Source: Buxus sempervirens
Lineage: Eukaryota > Streptophyta > Magnoliopsida > Buxales > Buxaceae
Length of the DNA stretch: 64,000 nt
Assembly (NCBI GenBank): GCA_947561395.2
Contig: OX387190.1
Coordinates: 18,470,858 to 18,534,857 of the forward strand
Reading direction: 5' to 3'
The notes under the pieces were generated by a model, which ran no database searches, had not been told where the DNA came from, and worked only from the letters and a program-made list of their open reading frames with translations. Position 1 is the stretch's first letter, and every line of letters begins with the position of its first letter. Shown here one piece after another: positions 24,151 to 37,161 of this stretch. Made by a program: the position numbers and the translations under genes.

Positions 24151-24979
24151 AAATGACTTCCACCAAAAAGCAGTAGAAGTTTTTTTTCAAAAATTAGGAA
24201 AATATTTTTTTCTGTTTTTAAATCTATTATTATTATAAAGCCAACTGTCTCCTTTTTATCTGATATTTGATACCTAAATTGCCCCACACATTTTATTATA
24301 TTCACTTTAATCTCCCCTTAACTAACTTACACTTTTATGACTACCTTATATGTCCAAAATTCCGTTTCCTTTTAATTCTTATTACTTTTATATCCTTACA
24401 CATATAACTACTTCTATTCCCCAAAATGTCCTTCAATGTATTTTTTCTTTTATCTCTTAATTAATTTTTTTGCTATGTGCATTTCCCCTAGTTTTGCATT
24501 AAAACAAACACGAGAAAATTTAAAAATTTAGAAAAAAAAGTTCTCTTCATTTTCCAATAAAACAAATAGAGCCCACGAGGCCACGAATATCATAGCATTA
24601 AATAAACTTCCATTATATGCAAAAGAGAAAGAAAATAAATAATTTTCTTCTTCATTTTTGCCCCTCTAATTTTTCTTGTTTGCATGTGCAACAAAAATTG
24701 AAGGTTTCAAAAGATTCTCACACCTATAAGGGGCTGTTTGGAAATGTTTTTTTCTTTTTTTAATTGCTTTAAACAATATAGAATCAAAAAACTTTTTTTT
24801 GTGCTTTAGAAATAAGGGATGAGAGAACTTCCTCAGCTAACAATTAATGAAAATTAGTTATGATTTTAAAAATAAATTAAAAAACATTTAAAAAATCCAA
24901 TAATTATGATCTAAAAATTATTTGTGAATTGTGATTATGATACTGATGGTAGTGGTAATACTAATGAAGGTAATAGTAG
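24151..24979. other. Unassigned AT-rich DNA
   Basis: T-rich and low complexity; no gene or TE terminus recognised. Confidence 0.3.
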
Positions 24980-25061
24980 TTGGGATGGCAATTGGGTAGG
25001 TTAAATGGGTAAGTCGCCCCACCTCGGACTTGACCTTCATATATTAACATGTTATTTTTAA

Positions 25062-26901
25062 TCTATACTATTATAAGCACGAACTATCTTAGGTGTGTTC
25101 ATTTTTGCATACCTAAAATACCCTCTTAAAAAATCTTTATTTAATTTCATTTCAAAAGCAATATTTGCTTTTTTTCTTATTGCATGTGAATCTAACAAAG
25201 TTTTAGATAAACATTGATTATATAAATATCTAGGATTAAATTTTAATTAATAAACTCCAACTAAATTATATAAACCTTAATTATACTTATCTAAAAGACT
25301 AATTAAATAATAAAACCTAAATTATCAATAACAATGATTTCGTATATATATCTATTATTCTAAAATATTTAATTCAAAAACTATTTGTACTTTATCTAAA
25401 AGAATTCAAATAGAATATTTAATTTCACAATTAACCTTTTTCGTTATTTGCGTGAGTCTATTAAAATCCTACTAATTGGATAAACCTTATTTATATTTAT
25501 CTAAAAAATTATTTGATTAAATAATATAAACCTAAATTATTGATAATAATAATTTTGTATATATTCTAGAAAATTTAATTCTAAATTACTTATGCTTGCC
25601 TAAAAGAATTCTAATTGAATAAAATAAGAATATTTTAACAAATAATATTTTACTCAATATTCTAAAAGAATATTAAATTAAAAGAATTTTAACATAAAAC
25701 AAATGAATTAATAAATTGATGTATACATAGATATGTGCTTCCATGTGCGTACATGTGCTTTTGTGTGTGTTCATTCCAATAGAGTTGAATGTCAATTCAA
25801 TTCCTCATAATTAAATATTATTAACGGCCATTTATTTCAATTACCATAATACTTCAACTTGAGAGCAAATTTATTATTAAAATTTATTATCAATTTACAT
25901 AAGAAACATAAAAGACAAATATACTATTGGTATTTTATTTTTCAACAACTACTATATACAAAGTATGTATTTAATAAATGTGTATGGTATATTCAATGAG
26001 CATAGGTTATAATTAGGGTTACTTTGAATAAGTTAACTCAAGGTTAGCTATATATCTTAACCCATCCAATATATAGATAATAAAATAAATTATTTACCTT
26101 GTACTTGCTAAACATTTAGTTTACTCCAATATCTCGATTAAGTACTGCGTAAAAGGCAAACAAAAATCAAATAAAATTAAATAAGAGTTAGACTAATTCA
26201 TTAAAGAAAAGCAAAATTAAATAATAATTAAATTGAGAGATATTGAATATTACTTTCTAGAATTTATTTACTTATTTATGATAATAGATTTACCAATTTC
26301 ATTAATGAGATGCATACTATAGATCAGGAATAGAAATTGGCGTATATGGAATGGTGGTGGTGAAGGTTGTAGGAATCACAATTATTTTAAGCAATATATT
26401 TATAAGTTTGAACCATGTAAATAATTTGTTAAGATCATTCATAATTTGTTAGTATCATTCAAAATATAAAATGTGTGACAGCTATACATAACAATCTTGC
26501 CATGTTTTAGAATAAGAAAACAAAAACTAACAATTTACAATAAAAATTGCATTGTAAAACTATGTATCTTTCGATGAAGCTGCATACTTCTAAGCTAATT
26601 TTTAAGAATATATTTATTGAAGTTGATATTATTAATTATTAAATTTGTTAATTTAAAATTATAAGAACACATTTAAGATAATTAAGAAAGAATTGGAATC
26701 CAATCAAATATACATGAAATATAAATTAATCTTGTAAAAAAAAAATTCTAAAATAAAACTGACTTCTCTAAAATATATTAAATATAATAATCATTTTAAA
26801 TTATTAAAAATATCAAAGCTACATTTTCATGCATTATATTGTATAGCCTTAAGACTCATGTTAAATATATTGATTATTTTTATAATTAATATATTAAATT
26901 A

Positions 26902-26939
<38 letters not shown>

Positions 26940-28230
26940 TATATTAAAACATTATAATACTATATTATCAAAATTACTTTTATTATCATTTTAATTATAA
27001 TAATATTAAAAACATTTATTAATTGTTTTGATAATTATTAGAAAAATATTTAATCTATTAATTATACTAATTTTTATGTTGATATATTAATATAATCATG
27101 TTAATATGACACTTTAATATATATTAATAATTTCAGCAACTAATATACTTAATTAATTAAAATAAGTATTTTTGATAATTATTAGTATATATTAATAGCT
27201 GAATTATATTCTATTTTATTAGTTTATTATTATTTCAAGATCTCATGTATTTTGAGATGATGTTGATGGCTATTTACATCTATAGTCTAAAAAAAGTGAG
27301 TTGCATGAGTTTGCATCCCGAGGAATAGTAACCAAAATATTTCAAATCATCCCTATCTTGGGTGTGGCAACTAAATAACATATGGAATATGGGTAACCAA
27401 AATATTTCAAATCATCCCTATCTTGGGTGTGGCAACTAAATAACATATGGAATATGGGTACGAACCATGCTGTATATTAGAGATTTTCCTTGAGTTATTA
27501 TGGGTTGAAATACATTATCATAGATCTTTTTTATTTATTTGAATTTACTAGGATTTTATCAGTAATTCCAATTATCAAAATTCTTTTATTTAGATAAGTA
27601 TTAAAGAAGAGTCTAATTAAGTGGGATGTTATTACTAATTGCAATTATTAAAATTCTTTTAGTTACATAAGTATTGGAGAAGTCTGTAGACTCTGAACAC
27701 CTAAAACTGGTAATTAAATTAGTTGCGGCAATATTAAAGAAAGTATACACTTTTATTAGTAAAATTCCAATTATGAGAATTCTTTCAGGTAGATAAATAT
27801 TTGAGAAGAAGTCTACACGCTTGGCTAATAAAATGACTCTCAATAACATAATTTCAAAAAGGGTATTTCTGAAATCAAATATTCCATAGAAATGATATTT
27901 TGGTATTTAAAAATAAAGCAGATTTTTGGTAGTTATTAGTAGTATAAGTTTAAATTCTATAAGAAACAAAACTCTTTTAATCTTTGAAAAATTAATTGTA
28001 ATAATATAATTGAATATAGTAATTTCAGTTTGCTAATTAAAAAAATAATTATAAAATAAGAAATATAAATCCAATACAATTTAAGAAAAAGAAATATCTT
28101 TTGGGAATCTCCATAATAATTAGTAAAAAAACTTAGCATTTTTATTTGATAACCAGAGTCTGCTACTCAAAAATAAAAAATAAAACAATAAAATCAATCT
28201 TAACATGCAACTCACGTTCACAATTGCTAG
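25062..28230 (+). mobile_element. Non-autonomous Helitron, copy 2 (3169 bp)
   Basis: Starts TCTATACTATTATAAGC after A25061 and ends CTAG at 28227-28230 before T28231. The 3' imperfect stem (TGCAAC, loop, GTTCA) at about 28206-28220 is followed by 10 nt to the end. It aligns throughout with copy 1 (for example 25062-25170 with 2683-2790, 25740-26700 with 3330-4300, and both right ends) but lacks the LTR insertions, so it serves as the empty-site reference. No ORF of note. An (AT)n tract lies at about 26908-26935. Confidence 0.85.
27329..27458. repeat. 65-bp tandem duplication inside Helitron 2
   Basis: Two near-identical units start at 27329 and 27394 (TAACCAAAATATTTCAAATC...). Copy 1 has only one unit near 4910-4980, so the duplication arose after the copies separated. 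Confidence 0.8.
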
Positions 28231-28480
28231 TATATTTTAAATATTAATTCATGTATATTATATATAAAAAATACATATTCGTGTAATAAATATTTTACTA
28301 ATATATATATTTTATTTTTAAAAAGTATTTTTTTCATTTTATACGCCAACTATGGCAGACCTGCCCTGCAACACTACCAACCCGATAGGGGTAGGGCACT
28401 TTTAGCCAAATATCAAACTCCTATAGGGGCTGATTTGGGTTCACGAAAACCCCCGCTCCATTGCCACTCCTAGATAGTAG

Positions 28481-28800
28481 TAGGGGTGATGGTTTTAATT
28501 GAAGGGAGTGCACGGTTTGGTCCGAACAAAAGTTTGATTGAACCAAATCGAAAAGAATCGTTTGGGTTGGTTTTGTTTTTTATTTTAAATTTCGGTTTTG
28601 TTATGATTTAAAAAATAGAAAACCAAATTAACTCGGTTCACTTTACGTTTAGGGCTTCGATTAAATCAAACCAAACTGAAAACCAAACCAAACTAAATTA
28701 AGTATCTGTAAATCGAAAATCAAAATTAGGGGTTCTAGTTTGGGTCCAAACCAGAACCCGTAAATAAACTTAAACCATGTTGGTTGAACCACCTGGTATA
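28481..28800. mobile_element. Degenerate MITE rich in GGTTTGGT / AACCAAACC
   Basis: Begins near GTGCACGGTTTGGTCCG and runs as complementary GGTTTGGT and AACCAAACC stretches to about 28790. This is the style of plant hAT-type foldback MITEs, like the clear example at 51565-52052. Exact ends and target duplication are not visible. Confidence 0.35.
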
Positions 28801-28953
28801 AAATGAGAGAAATAGTAGAGGAAATAGCAGAGGAATAATTTCCCTCGTCAATCGTCTACTGGACGAAGGAAAAAGGAAACCCTTGATCGTTTGTCTTGTC
28901 CGATGAAAAAGCTCACCAGATATCAATCCGTCTTCGCCAATCTCCATGGAATG

Positions 28954-29288
28954 GTAACACACACTCTCTCTCTCCCTCTCCCTCTCTCTCTCTTTCTGAG
29001 TTGAGATTGATGTTATCTTTCTCTTGGCTTGAAATATGTTGTCTTCTTGAAATTGAGCAACAGTGCCTCAGTGGAAGCACACCTTGACGTTGTCTGTCTC
29101 AATTCGTATCTCAGCTGGCCTGAAATGGCTGGTATTTTGAGCTATTAGGCTTGAAATTGAGCAACAATGCCTCTGTCGAAACAACACTTATTAATGATCT
29201 TTCTGTAGTTTTATAGAGTTTGTAATGCTTGCTTAACTCATAGAACTGTGTAATATTGGTTTGTGATAGCTTTTGGATTTACTACAAG
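28954..29288 (+). other. Possible 5' UTR intron of the FRS gene
   Basis: Donor-like ATG|GTAACA at 28953/28954 and acceptor-like ACTACAAG|ACGG at 29288/29289, 29 bp before the start codon. A CT-rich tract (28965-28995) lies near the donor. Many plant FRS genes have 5' UTR introns; here it is only inferred from splice-site look. Confidence 0.4.
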
Positions 29289-29317
29289 ACGGTTGAGTGA
29301 TTATTGGATAGCATAAA

Positions 29318-32244
29318 ATGGAATTAAATGTTGAGTTAGGAACAGAGTCAGCTGACGACTGTGGCAAGAATAATGTAGAAACAGAAGAAACTAGCAAAAG
29401 AGGATTCAAGCCAGAAGTTGGAATGGAGTTTGAGTCAGAAGAAGAAGGTTATAAGTTTTATAACGAGTATGCTAAAATTCTTGGTTTTAGCATTCGAAGA
29501 AAGCATAAGAATATGAGGTATGGGGTCATAAAAAATAGGACTTTTTGTTGTTCTAGATCTGGCTTTAGAGATAAGGACAGGAGAAATAAAGATGTTAAAA
29601 AGCCTCGTGCCGAGACAAGGACTGGTTGTCAAGCAGAGATGAAAGTTTCTCTAACAGATGATGGTAAATATGTTGTCTATAAGTTTGAACCAAAGCATAA
29701 CCATAAGCTTGTATCCTCTGATATGGTTCACTTTTTGAGGTCACATAGGCGATTGACTAATGCACAAGGTGCTGCAGGCAGCATTGCAAATAGTTCAGCC
29801 ACTGCACCAGGGTCAGTAATGGAAACAACAGGTAAACAAGCAGGTGGAGCTGAAAATCTAAGATTTATGCCCGAAGATTGTAACAATCATTTGTGTTCTA
29901 AACGGGAAAAGCAAATGCAAAAAGGAGATGCTGGGGCCTTATTAGAGTACTTTGAAATGAAACAAATAGAAGATTCGTCCTTTTTCTATGCCATCCAGCT
30001 TGATGAGGAAGAACTGATAACAAATATTTTTTGGGCAGATGCACGAATGATTGTTGACTATAGCTATTTTGGCGATGTGGTTTGTTTTGATACTACATAT
30101 AAAACAAACAAAAGTGGCCGCCCATTTGGGCTATTTGTTGGGGTAAATCATATGAAGCAAACTGTTGTTTTTGGTGCATCATTGCTTTATGATGAAACAA
30201 TACCATCATTTAAGTGGTTGTTTACAACATTTGCAAAGGCAATGTCTGGAAGAAAGCCACAAACAATTATGACAGATGAGGACCATGCAATGTGTAGTGC
30301 CATAAAATCAGTTTGGCCGGACACTTGTCATCGTTTTTGTTTGTCGCACATATATCAAAATGCTGCAAAGCACATTCATAAGATTTTTGAACTTCACAAA
30401 ACCTTTGGGAAAGACTTTCAGAAATGTATATATGAATTTGAAGATGACGAGGAATTCGTAGATGCATGGAATAATATGATAAAAAAAAATGATCTTCAGA
30501 CCAATGAATGGCTAGAGGAAAGATTTAAAGAACGAGAAAAATGGTCTTTGGCATATGGGCGAGATGCCTTTTGTGCTAATATGAGCACTGTACACAAATC
30601 TGAAAGCGTGAACAGCACATTAAGGAGATACTTGAACACTCAAAAGGATTTATGGTGCTTTTTGAAGCATTTTGATAAGTTCTTATTAGACCGACGATAT
30701 AAAGAGCAGCAAGATGATTGTTACATGAGGCAAAGTACTCCAGTTGTTGCGGGATCGATTTCCATGTTAGATCATGCAAAGAATATCTACACCCCAGCTA
30801 TATTTGAAATGGTCCATAATGAAGTGCTGCAAGTTCTAAATTGCCATGTTCGTTCTTTTAGTGAAGTTGGGACAGTGAAGGAATATAGGGTTTTAAACTC
30901 TCAAGGAAGTATGCAACGCCAACACAATGTTACTTTTGACTCGTTGAATGTTACTGTAGTCTGTTCTTGTAAGAAATTTGAGTTTACAGGAATTTTATGC
31001 AGTCATGCATTAAAGGTTCTTAACACCAATGAAGTAATGAAAATTCCTGATAAATATATCCTGAAGAGGTGGACTAAAGATGCAAAGTGTGGATCAGTTG
31101 AGTCAATTCATTGTGGATCTAATGTAGAAAATGATATTGGATTGGAGATTGGGAGGAGATACAAGGATCTTTGTCGTCAGTTTGTCCAAATAGCAACTAA
31201 AGCTGCAGAGTGCAAAGGGACGTATGATATTGCTAGTCGTTATGTAAAGAAAGTAAACAGAGATGTGGATATGTTCTTGAAGCATGCATCCCCTGAAGAA
31301 TCTGAACAACTTGGAAGTGCAGATGTCACTACTAGTTGTAGTAGTGAAGATGATTTGGAATATTATGCTGGTGAAGAGACATTTGCAACAATACCAGGTA
31401 TTAAACAAAAAGTGAAACCTGGTCATACAGGTCAAACTCTTTGTAGGTACAAAGGTAACCTTGATGAATCTATAAGCCAAAGAAGAAAGAAATCAAAGGA
31501 CTGTGGGGTAGTGAACAATGATGTTGAGAACCTCAATGAGAAAGCAAATTGTCAGAAGAAAACATCTCAAATGTCAAATCCCACTCTTGTTTGTTCATGT
31601 GAGGTGACTCTCCCAACTCCATGCACACAGGTATCATCGACCCTTTTTCACACAATGTTATGACTACTTCCTTAATGAACTTAATTCTATTTCATAAGAA
31701 TATATTACAAATTACACAGGAATCAATTGGTTTGGCTGCAAATAGCTCTGGTCAATCATCAATGGCTTCAATAGAACGACCACCTTTTCTGTTTCAGAAT
31801 ATGTGCCAAAAGTTGCTGGTAAATATTTCAAAATCATTTCAACTATCAGTTACATATCATATAAGGATTTTACTAACAACAGAGACAAACGTGTATCAGC
31901 CAATCAACCCCAACATTTATCAGTTGAACCATGGCCAAAAGCAACAAGGAAGTTCTAGTTTTACTCAAATGTCACAGGTAGTAATTATGATACATCATTT
32001 ACATCCAAATAAAAAGCATATCTGTGACTGATGTTAGTTTTTGTGTTACATTATGCAGCCATTTTGCTTTAGTGGTCTATCTAGGGAACCCACGCATAGT
32101 GGAATTTCTTTTATTCAGGTGTAATGCCAAATCAGTTTGTGATTAGATTTATATTATATAGTGTAAAAGTTTACTCTTGTAATAGGTTTAACTTTTTTCA
32201 TACAGGAAACAAGGCATTCAGATGGAAGGGATACACAAAAATAG
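29318..32244 (+). CDS. FAR1-RELATED SEQUENCE (FRS) protein, five coding exons
   Basis: Proposed exons: 29318-31630, 31720-31818, 31885-31977, 32059-32118 and 32206-32244 (TAG), giving about 867 residues. All introns are GT...AG and the frame stays open across every junction. FRS proteins are nuclear transcription regulators domesticated from Mutator-like transposases; FHY3/FAR1 act in far-red light signalling. Domains: the FAR1 DNA-binding zinc region at about residues 35-145 (GMEFESEEEGYKFYNEYA, FCCSRSG, CQAEMKV, HNHKLV); a MULE transposase core at about 245-370 (VCFDTTYKTNKSGRPF, IMTDEDHAMCSAI, CHRFCLSHI); a SWIM zinc finger at about 547-590 (CSCKKFEFTGILCSHAL). The C-terminal part is low-complexity and Ser/Gln-rich. 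There are no TIRs around it, it has introns and an intact frame, so I read it as a host gene, not a transposon. If intron 1 is retained, translation stops 11 codons into it. Confidence 0.9.
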
Positions 32245-34923
32245 GAGTGTGTTCCTTGCTCTTAGCCAGAATTTTTGGAGACTGGGATTTTTGAACTGAT
32301 GTAATATGTCGGTTCAGGTAAATGAATGGGATGATAAACTATAAGTGAGTATATAGTGCAAAATAATTATGAATTGAGTAGATCCTAATCTGAATTAAGA
32401 GCTACATTGTGAACTTTATTTAATATGTCAATTATGATTTATATGATGTACCCTTACTAAATTTTCCTTCTAAATTCATGTACTGTTGTGAGAATGCTAA
32501 AGACCAGCTACAAGGTATACACAGTTACTTATTTTGGCTCTCACTCGTCTCACTTTTTCCTCTTCAGAAGCCTTTTTTTGTTATATATTAAAATTTCAAT
32601 ATACATTTTATTAAATTATTAATAAAATGCTCTCAATACGTTTCCATGGTTCCCAAAATGTTTATGAATTTTGTTAGATCCATCTTACATAAGATTGAAC
32701 AGTGTTTCAACTTTCCAAGTGGTAAAAGTTTATACCAATACCAAATTTAGTTCCTTAATTAAAGGTTTGCTTAAGAATTTCGTCAAGAGTTAATGTGCCA
32801 GTATTTGGTTTAGCCTTTTCTTAGGAAACCATGCTCAACATACTTGGCATGGCATCTGGAGAACATGTTTCCCTTGCAGAATTTTCGTTCCTGTAAAACA
32901 AATACTGGATACCATTGTCCATCTTTTTCCTCAGTATATTTAATAACACTATGGGGCTTTAACTCCGATGTGATCTTTGTTGGGGTATTTAATTCTGGAT
33001 CTCTTTTTGTTCATGATTACTGATTCTTTTTTATTATCTTTTTTACAATTGATTTATAAAGTATCAATTTATCAAGGAGGTTTTAGTTTTGTTGAAGCCG
33101 TCTTTAATGTTAAATAAAATGACATGACACTTTTGCTTTTCAGATTTATTTTTAAATTTGAAGAAGAAAATGAAAAATAAAAAGAAAGTCACGCAAGCAA
33201 ATCGGAAGTTTCAGTTCTCCTAGCTGTTCTGAGTGATCATAATATTGATAAACAGCTTCTTTTCTTTTTCCTTTTTCTTTTTTTTTTTCTTTTTTTTTCT
33301 TTTTCCTCTTTCATGTTAATAGATATGATGATGTTCTTGATTTTTTCTTTAATGCATGTACAAAGAACTGCTTTCCTCTATCAAAAGCCTTTGCTGTCTA
33401 TGATTTCTTCATTTTGAACCCTTAGGTTGCTGATACATGGAAGTCATTGGATTGGTGGCTTGATGATCCCCGTCTCATTTCCATGATCTTCGCTCGAGGG
33501 AAGAGTGATATTATTAATGGGATCATAAACTGCTAATTCTCTTGTTAAATATACCAATGGAACATTTTTTTTGTTTTTTGTTTTGGGTGGAAGTTATACC
33601 CAACCCAGATGTAGAGTTGCTTGCTCAATTTCATAGGTAGCTACAGATACCCAATCTGATAAATTGGTGAAAGTCCTTTTTGTTGAATTTCTTAGTTGTA
33701 TGTTCAGCTAGTAGTGTAATATCTTTTGATGGCATCTGTCTATAAACTTACTGAAAACTATATCACAGTGAATTGCAGAATGTATAAAGTCATTCATCTT
33801 TCTTTTGAGCTTCATTGTAGGTTGTCTGGTATGTATTCAAGCTTGCTGGTCAATCTTTATAGCCTGGAATGTACCTATCCATCAACTTGTCTAAACCCAG
33901 CAACATCTGAACGCGTGGCTCGGTACTTCAAAATTTCAGGTTAATTCATTACAGGGTGGTTTGTTATTGGGCTATGTTTTTGCAGTGAACTAACTTTTAT
34001 TTTTATATCAAACAAAGGCACCAATGTGGTGATCAGCATCCAAAGCCAGTATCCATGGAGAGGACATTTTCCTAGTGCAGGAACTCCAGAGTTTAGTTGC
34101 TCCAAATAAAGGAGTATTCTGCAAGAACCAACTCAAAATTAGATGCTGACAGAATGTTCTAGCCTGACTCACCAGAGACCAAAACATCTCATAAGGGGCT
34201 GACATTAGAACTAGCCCTTCATTTGATGTGATCAAACAGTTACAGACATTACCAAAAAACAATTTTTCCATCAAACCCAGATGCCTTAAATTTCAAAGTA
34301 CACATTTCAATGTGTTTAGTACATAAATTAGATAGCGTACAAAAAAGAAGTAATCTAATAGATTGAAATTATTTGTACTTAGATATTTTGAAAAGTTAAT
34401 AAGATTTTACATTATTTAGATAAGCCATCAAAGACTTGATTATTTAACTTTATCGATGCATAAAGAACTCAAAAACAGAAAAAAAAGAAAAGAAAAGAAG
34501 GAATAATAGTGTTCAGTTTGTTAGGATTCGAACATTTTGTCGTAGACATAGCTAATATTATAGGAAACGTAATTGGGGAATATAAATATAAAGCAAAATA
34601 ATAGCATTCGCACTTGATGACGCAAATGCAAATAATCCTTCAGTAGCTATTTTAAAAGAAAACCTCAAGATTGTTGGCCCGACAAACATTCTCTTAAGTA
34701 TCCCTTTAAAATTTGAATGATTCCCATATGCCTTTATAACTACTAGTAGTGGCATGTGCATACTGCATGTCTTAAATCCAATAACTCTAGCATAGAAGTA
34801 GGGGTGGGGTTTAAATTTGAAAGTGGAAAGAGGGCATAACGGTTATCATTTAGGAGTTTTTTTTTTACTTGTGGAGGGCAATCCTTGGAAAAAAAAAAGG
34901 GAGGGCCAAAGGGGGAATATTTC
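32245..34923. other. 3' flank of the FRS gene, otherwise unassigned
   Basis: Probably begins with the 3' UTR. A short exon-like stretch at 33425-33530, after an acceptor-like CCCTTAG, could be a 3' UTR exon or unrelated. T-rich tracts at 33260-33310. A frame of 88 codons on the minus strand (34008-34274) is not recognisable. No TE ends seen. Confidence 0.35.
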
Positions 34924-36524
34924 TGTCACGCCTCGGACCTGGTATATTACCAAAATATACCTAAATCTAGAACGTGGTAAGTTTTTGGTCCATATTAAGC
35001 GTCTACTAATATTCCAGACAATAATCAGAGTGAATAAATTTAAAAAAAAAAATCCACTATCATTAATAACCTGAAATCAATGGGCAAAACGAAAGTGTAA
35101 CAAATCCATCGATCATAAATCTGTAAAACTGATACCATAAATCCTGTATGGAATAACTGAGACCAACTGATAAAATTGATACCATAATTAAAACTGAACT
35201 ACTAAAATTAAATCTTCAAATCAACTCAATAAAAGAATTGAGATCCTGTCCTACATAATCAAAAATAGAAATCCTTATGGACAACTAGAACTATCCCAAT
35301 GCTTTAACCTTTTGCTGAATGTTCACCATGATCTGAAAACAAAACAGTGAAAACTATGTGAGATACGAATATCTCAGTAGACATCAACAATGAATGAAGT
35401 TAAGAACAGCAATAGAATAAATCTTTTGAAAACATGCTCTACCTCTAAATACATGCTCTACCTCTATCAAAACCACGACATCCATATCATTAAATTCCAT
35501 ACTAGCATGAGATAATAGACATGAAACATGGCATATCAATGATTTCAATACGTATAACTAATACCCAATTGAAACAAACAGCAACCAAGGATCATAACTT
35601 TGGTGTCTTTGTACTCGTTGTAAACCTTTATAAATCAAATGTCACTTCACGTCTTATTTGTAAAGCTGACTGATGTATCAAGTGCGGACATAGACTTCTT
35701 GCAGAGCACCCTCTACCATGAGTGGTTGACATATATGATCCCCTTATAATAGGTAGATCACCGCGATTATATCCATAGACCCATACCACTAGAAGATAAT
35801 GCTCAACAGAGCCTTGTGTGTATGACTTAAAAAAGCAATCAGTACAAATAAACCCTTATCATTTCCCAAAGAGAAATATGAACCCCCCATAAGAGCTCCA
35901 AACAATCACTACAATATAGTTTACATATAGGTATCACGCCATCCTATCTAGAAATAGAAATTAACACTCACATGCTTTGATCTCAAGGACCCTAGTGCAA
36001 CCATATTCTCCTCTTTTCTTTTCTTTTCACTTTATCTTTTCTCACTTTTCTCAAATTTGTGTAAATCCTCATCATAGGTATTTACCATCATTTTCTAGTA
36101 TACCTTCATCATAGGAGTATACTTCCTTTGTTTGGCATCATTCCCTCATCATAGGTTAATGTGCAATAACATTTTTCTCATTATTATCTTTAAAACAATA
36201 ACTTCTATGAGAAAAGGCTCACTAGTTCCTATCAATCCATGCAATATTTCATGTTTACAATCCATAGCATCCAAGCCCACATTTCAACATACCTCATCAT
36301 AGGTTATGTTATTTACATATGTTGTACTCATCTCAATCATATTACGAGTCATTATTAATAAGTCATAAAACATGCTTGCTACATAAGCATTAAACATTCA
36401 ACTCATATGGCATTATAGTATTCCATTTTCATCTTTCTAAATCACAATGATCACTCAATATGCTTTCATATTATACAAAACCATTACATTAATTGCATTG
36501 TAACCATTAATATGCAATCTGGAT

Positions 36525-36690
36525 GTCGGAGATTTCCAGAAGATTTGTGGACGATTGAGCATCAAACGCTTGCAAACAACCCAATAGTGGCGATTTCCGG
36601 ATGATTTACGAACGCTTGAGCATCAAACGAATGCAGACAATCTAAGAGTGGCGATTTCCAGAAGATTTGTGGGCACATTGCACATCAAAA
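36525..36690. repeat. ~61-bp tandem repeat (about 2.7 units)
   Basis: Units starting near 36528, 36589 and 36650 share GGCGATTTCC(A/G)GA, GATTT(G/A)(T/C)G and GAGCATCAAACG. Confidence 0.75.
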
Positions 36691-37161
36691 TGTGATTTAA
36701 GTCCATTTTTGATTGTTTTAAGCGATCTGGTGCGTCAGCCCGTGCGCTATTTTAAGGGGTTTTCTCTCATTTATTTAGAGAAGATATGAAACCCTAATTT
36801 TGCCAACACAACTCTTATGAAATCACGTGAAACACATACTAAAAACAGAGTTTATCTTCTAACCAAAATGATGTAAGATTTTAAAGGGTTCATGCCTAGC
36901 TTTAAATCTTCAAATCACTCCCAGCAACACTCTGATCAAAACCTTGGTTCGTGCACATCAAATGATATCAAGAACAAGCCAAGAGATCTCTGAAAACTTA
37001 GCAAGAAAACAACACGAACATAGCAAAAGTCACGCACATAGTAGGGTCTTCCTTCTTCCTTCTTCCTTTCTCTCTTTCAGCCTTCTTCTTCCTCTCCTGG
37101 ATCACACAAACATGGTAGAAGGAAGGGTTTAGGGTTTCTCTTTCTCAGACTATCTTGGACG

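Larger units (their letters stand above)
24980..28472. mobile_element. hAT-type MITE (~324 bp) interrupted by Helitron 2
   Basis: Left arm 24980-25061 begins TTGGGATGGCAATTGGG. Right arm 28231-28472 ends in the inverted counterpart CATTGCCACTCCTA. Flanks are AATAGTAG (24972-24979) and GATAGTAG (28473-28480), a near-perfect 8-bp duplication. The rest is Helitron copy 2. The terminal pattern GGnATGGCAAT...ATTGCCA is common in small plant hAT-type elements. Confidence 0.65.

Noticed and set aside
29318-31663. Autonomous Mutator transposon encoding MULE transposase
   Set aside because: No terminal inverted repeats with 9-bp duplication around it, in-phase introns and the FAR1 plus SWIM layout fit a domesticated FRS gene better.
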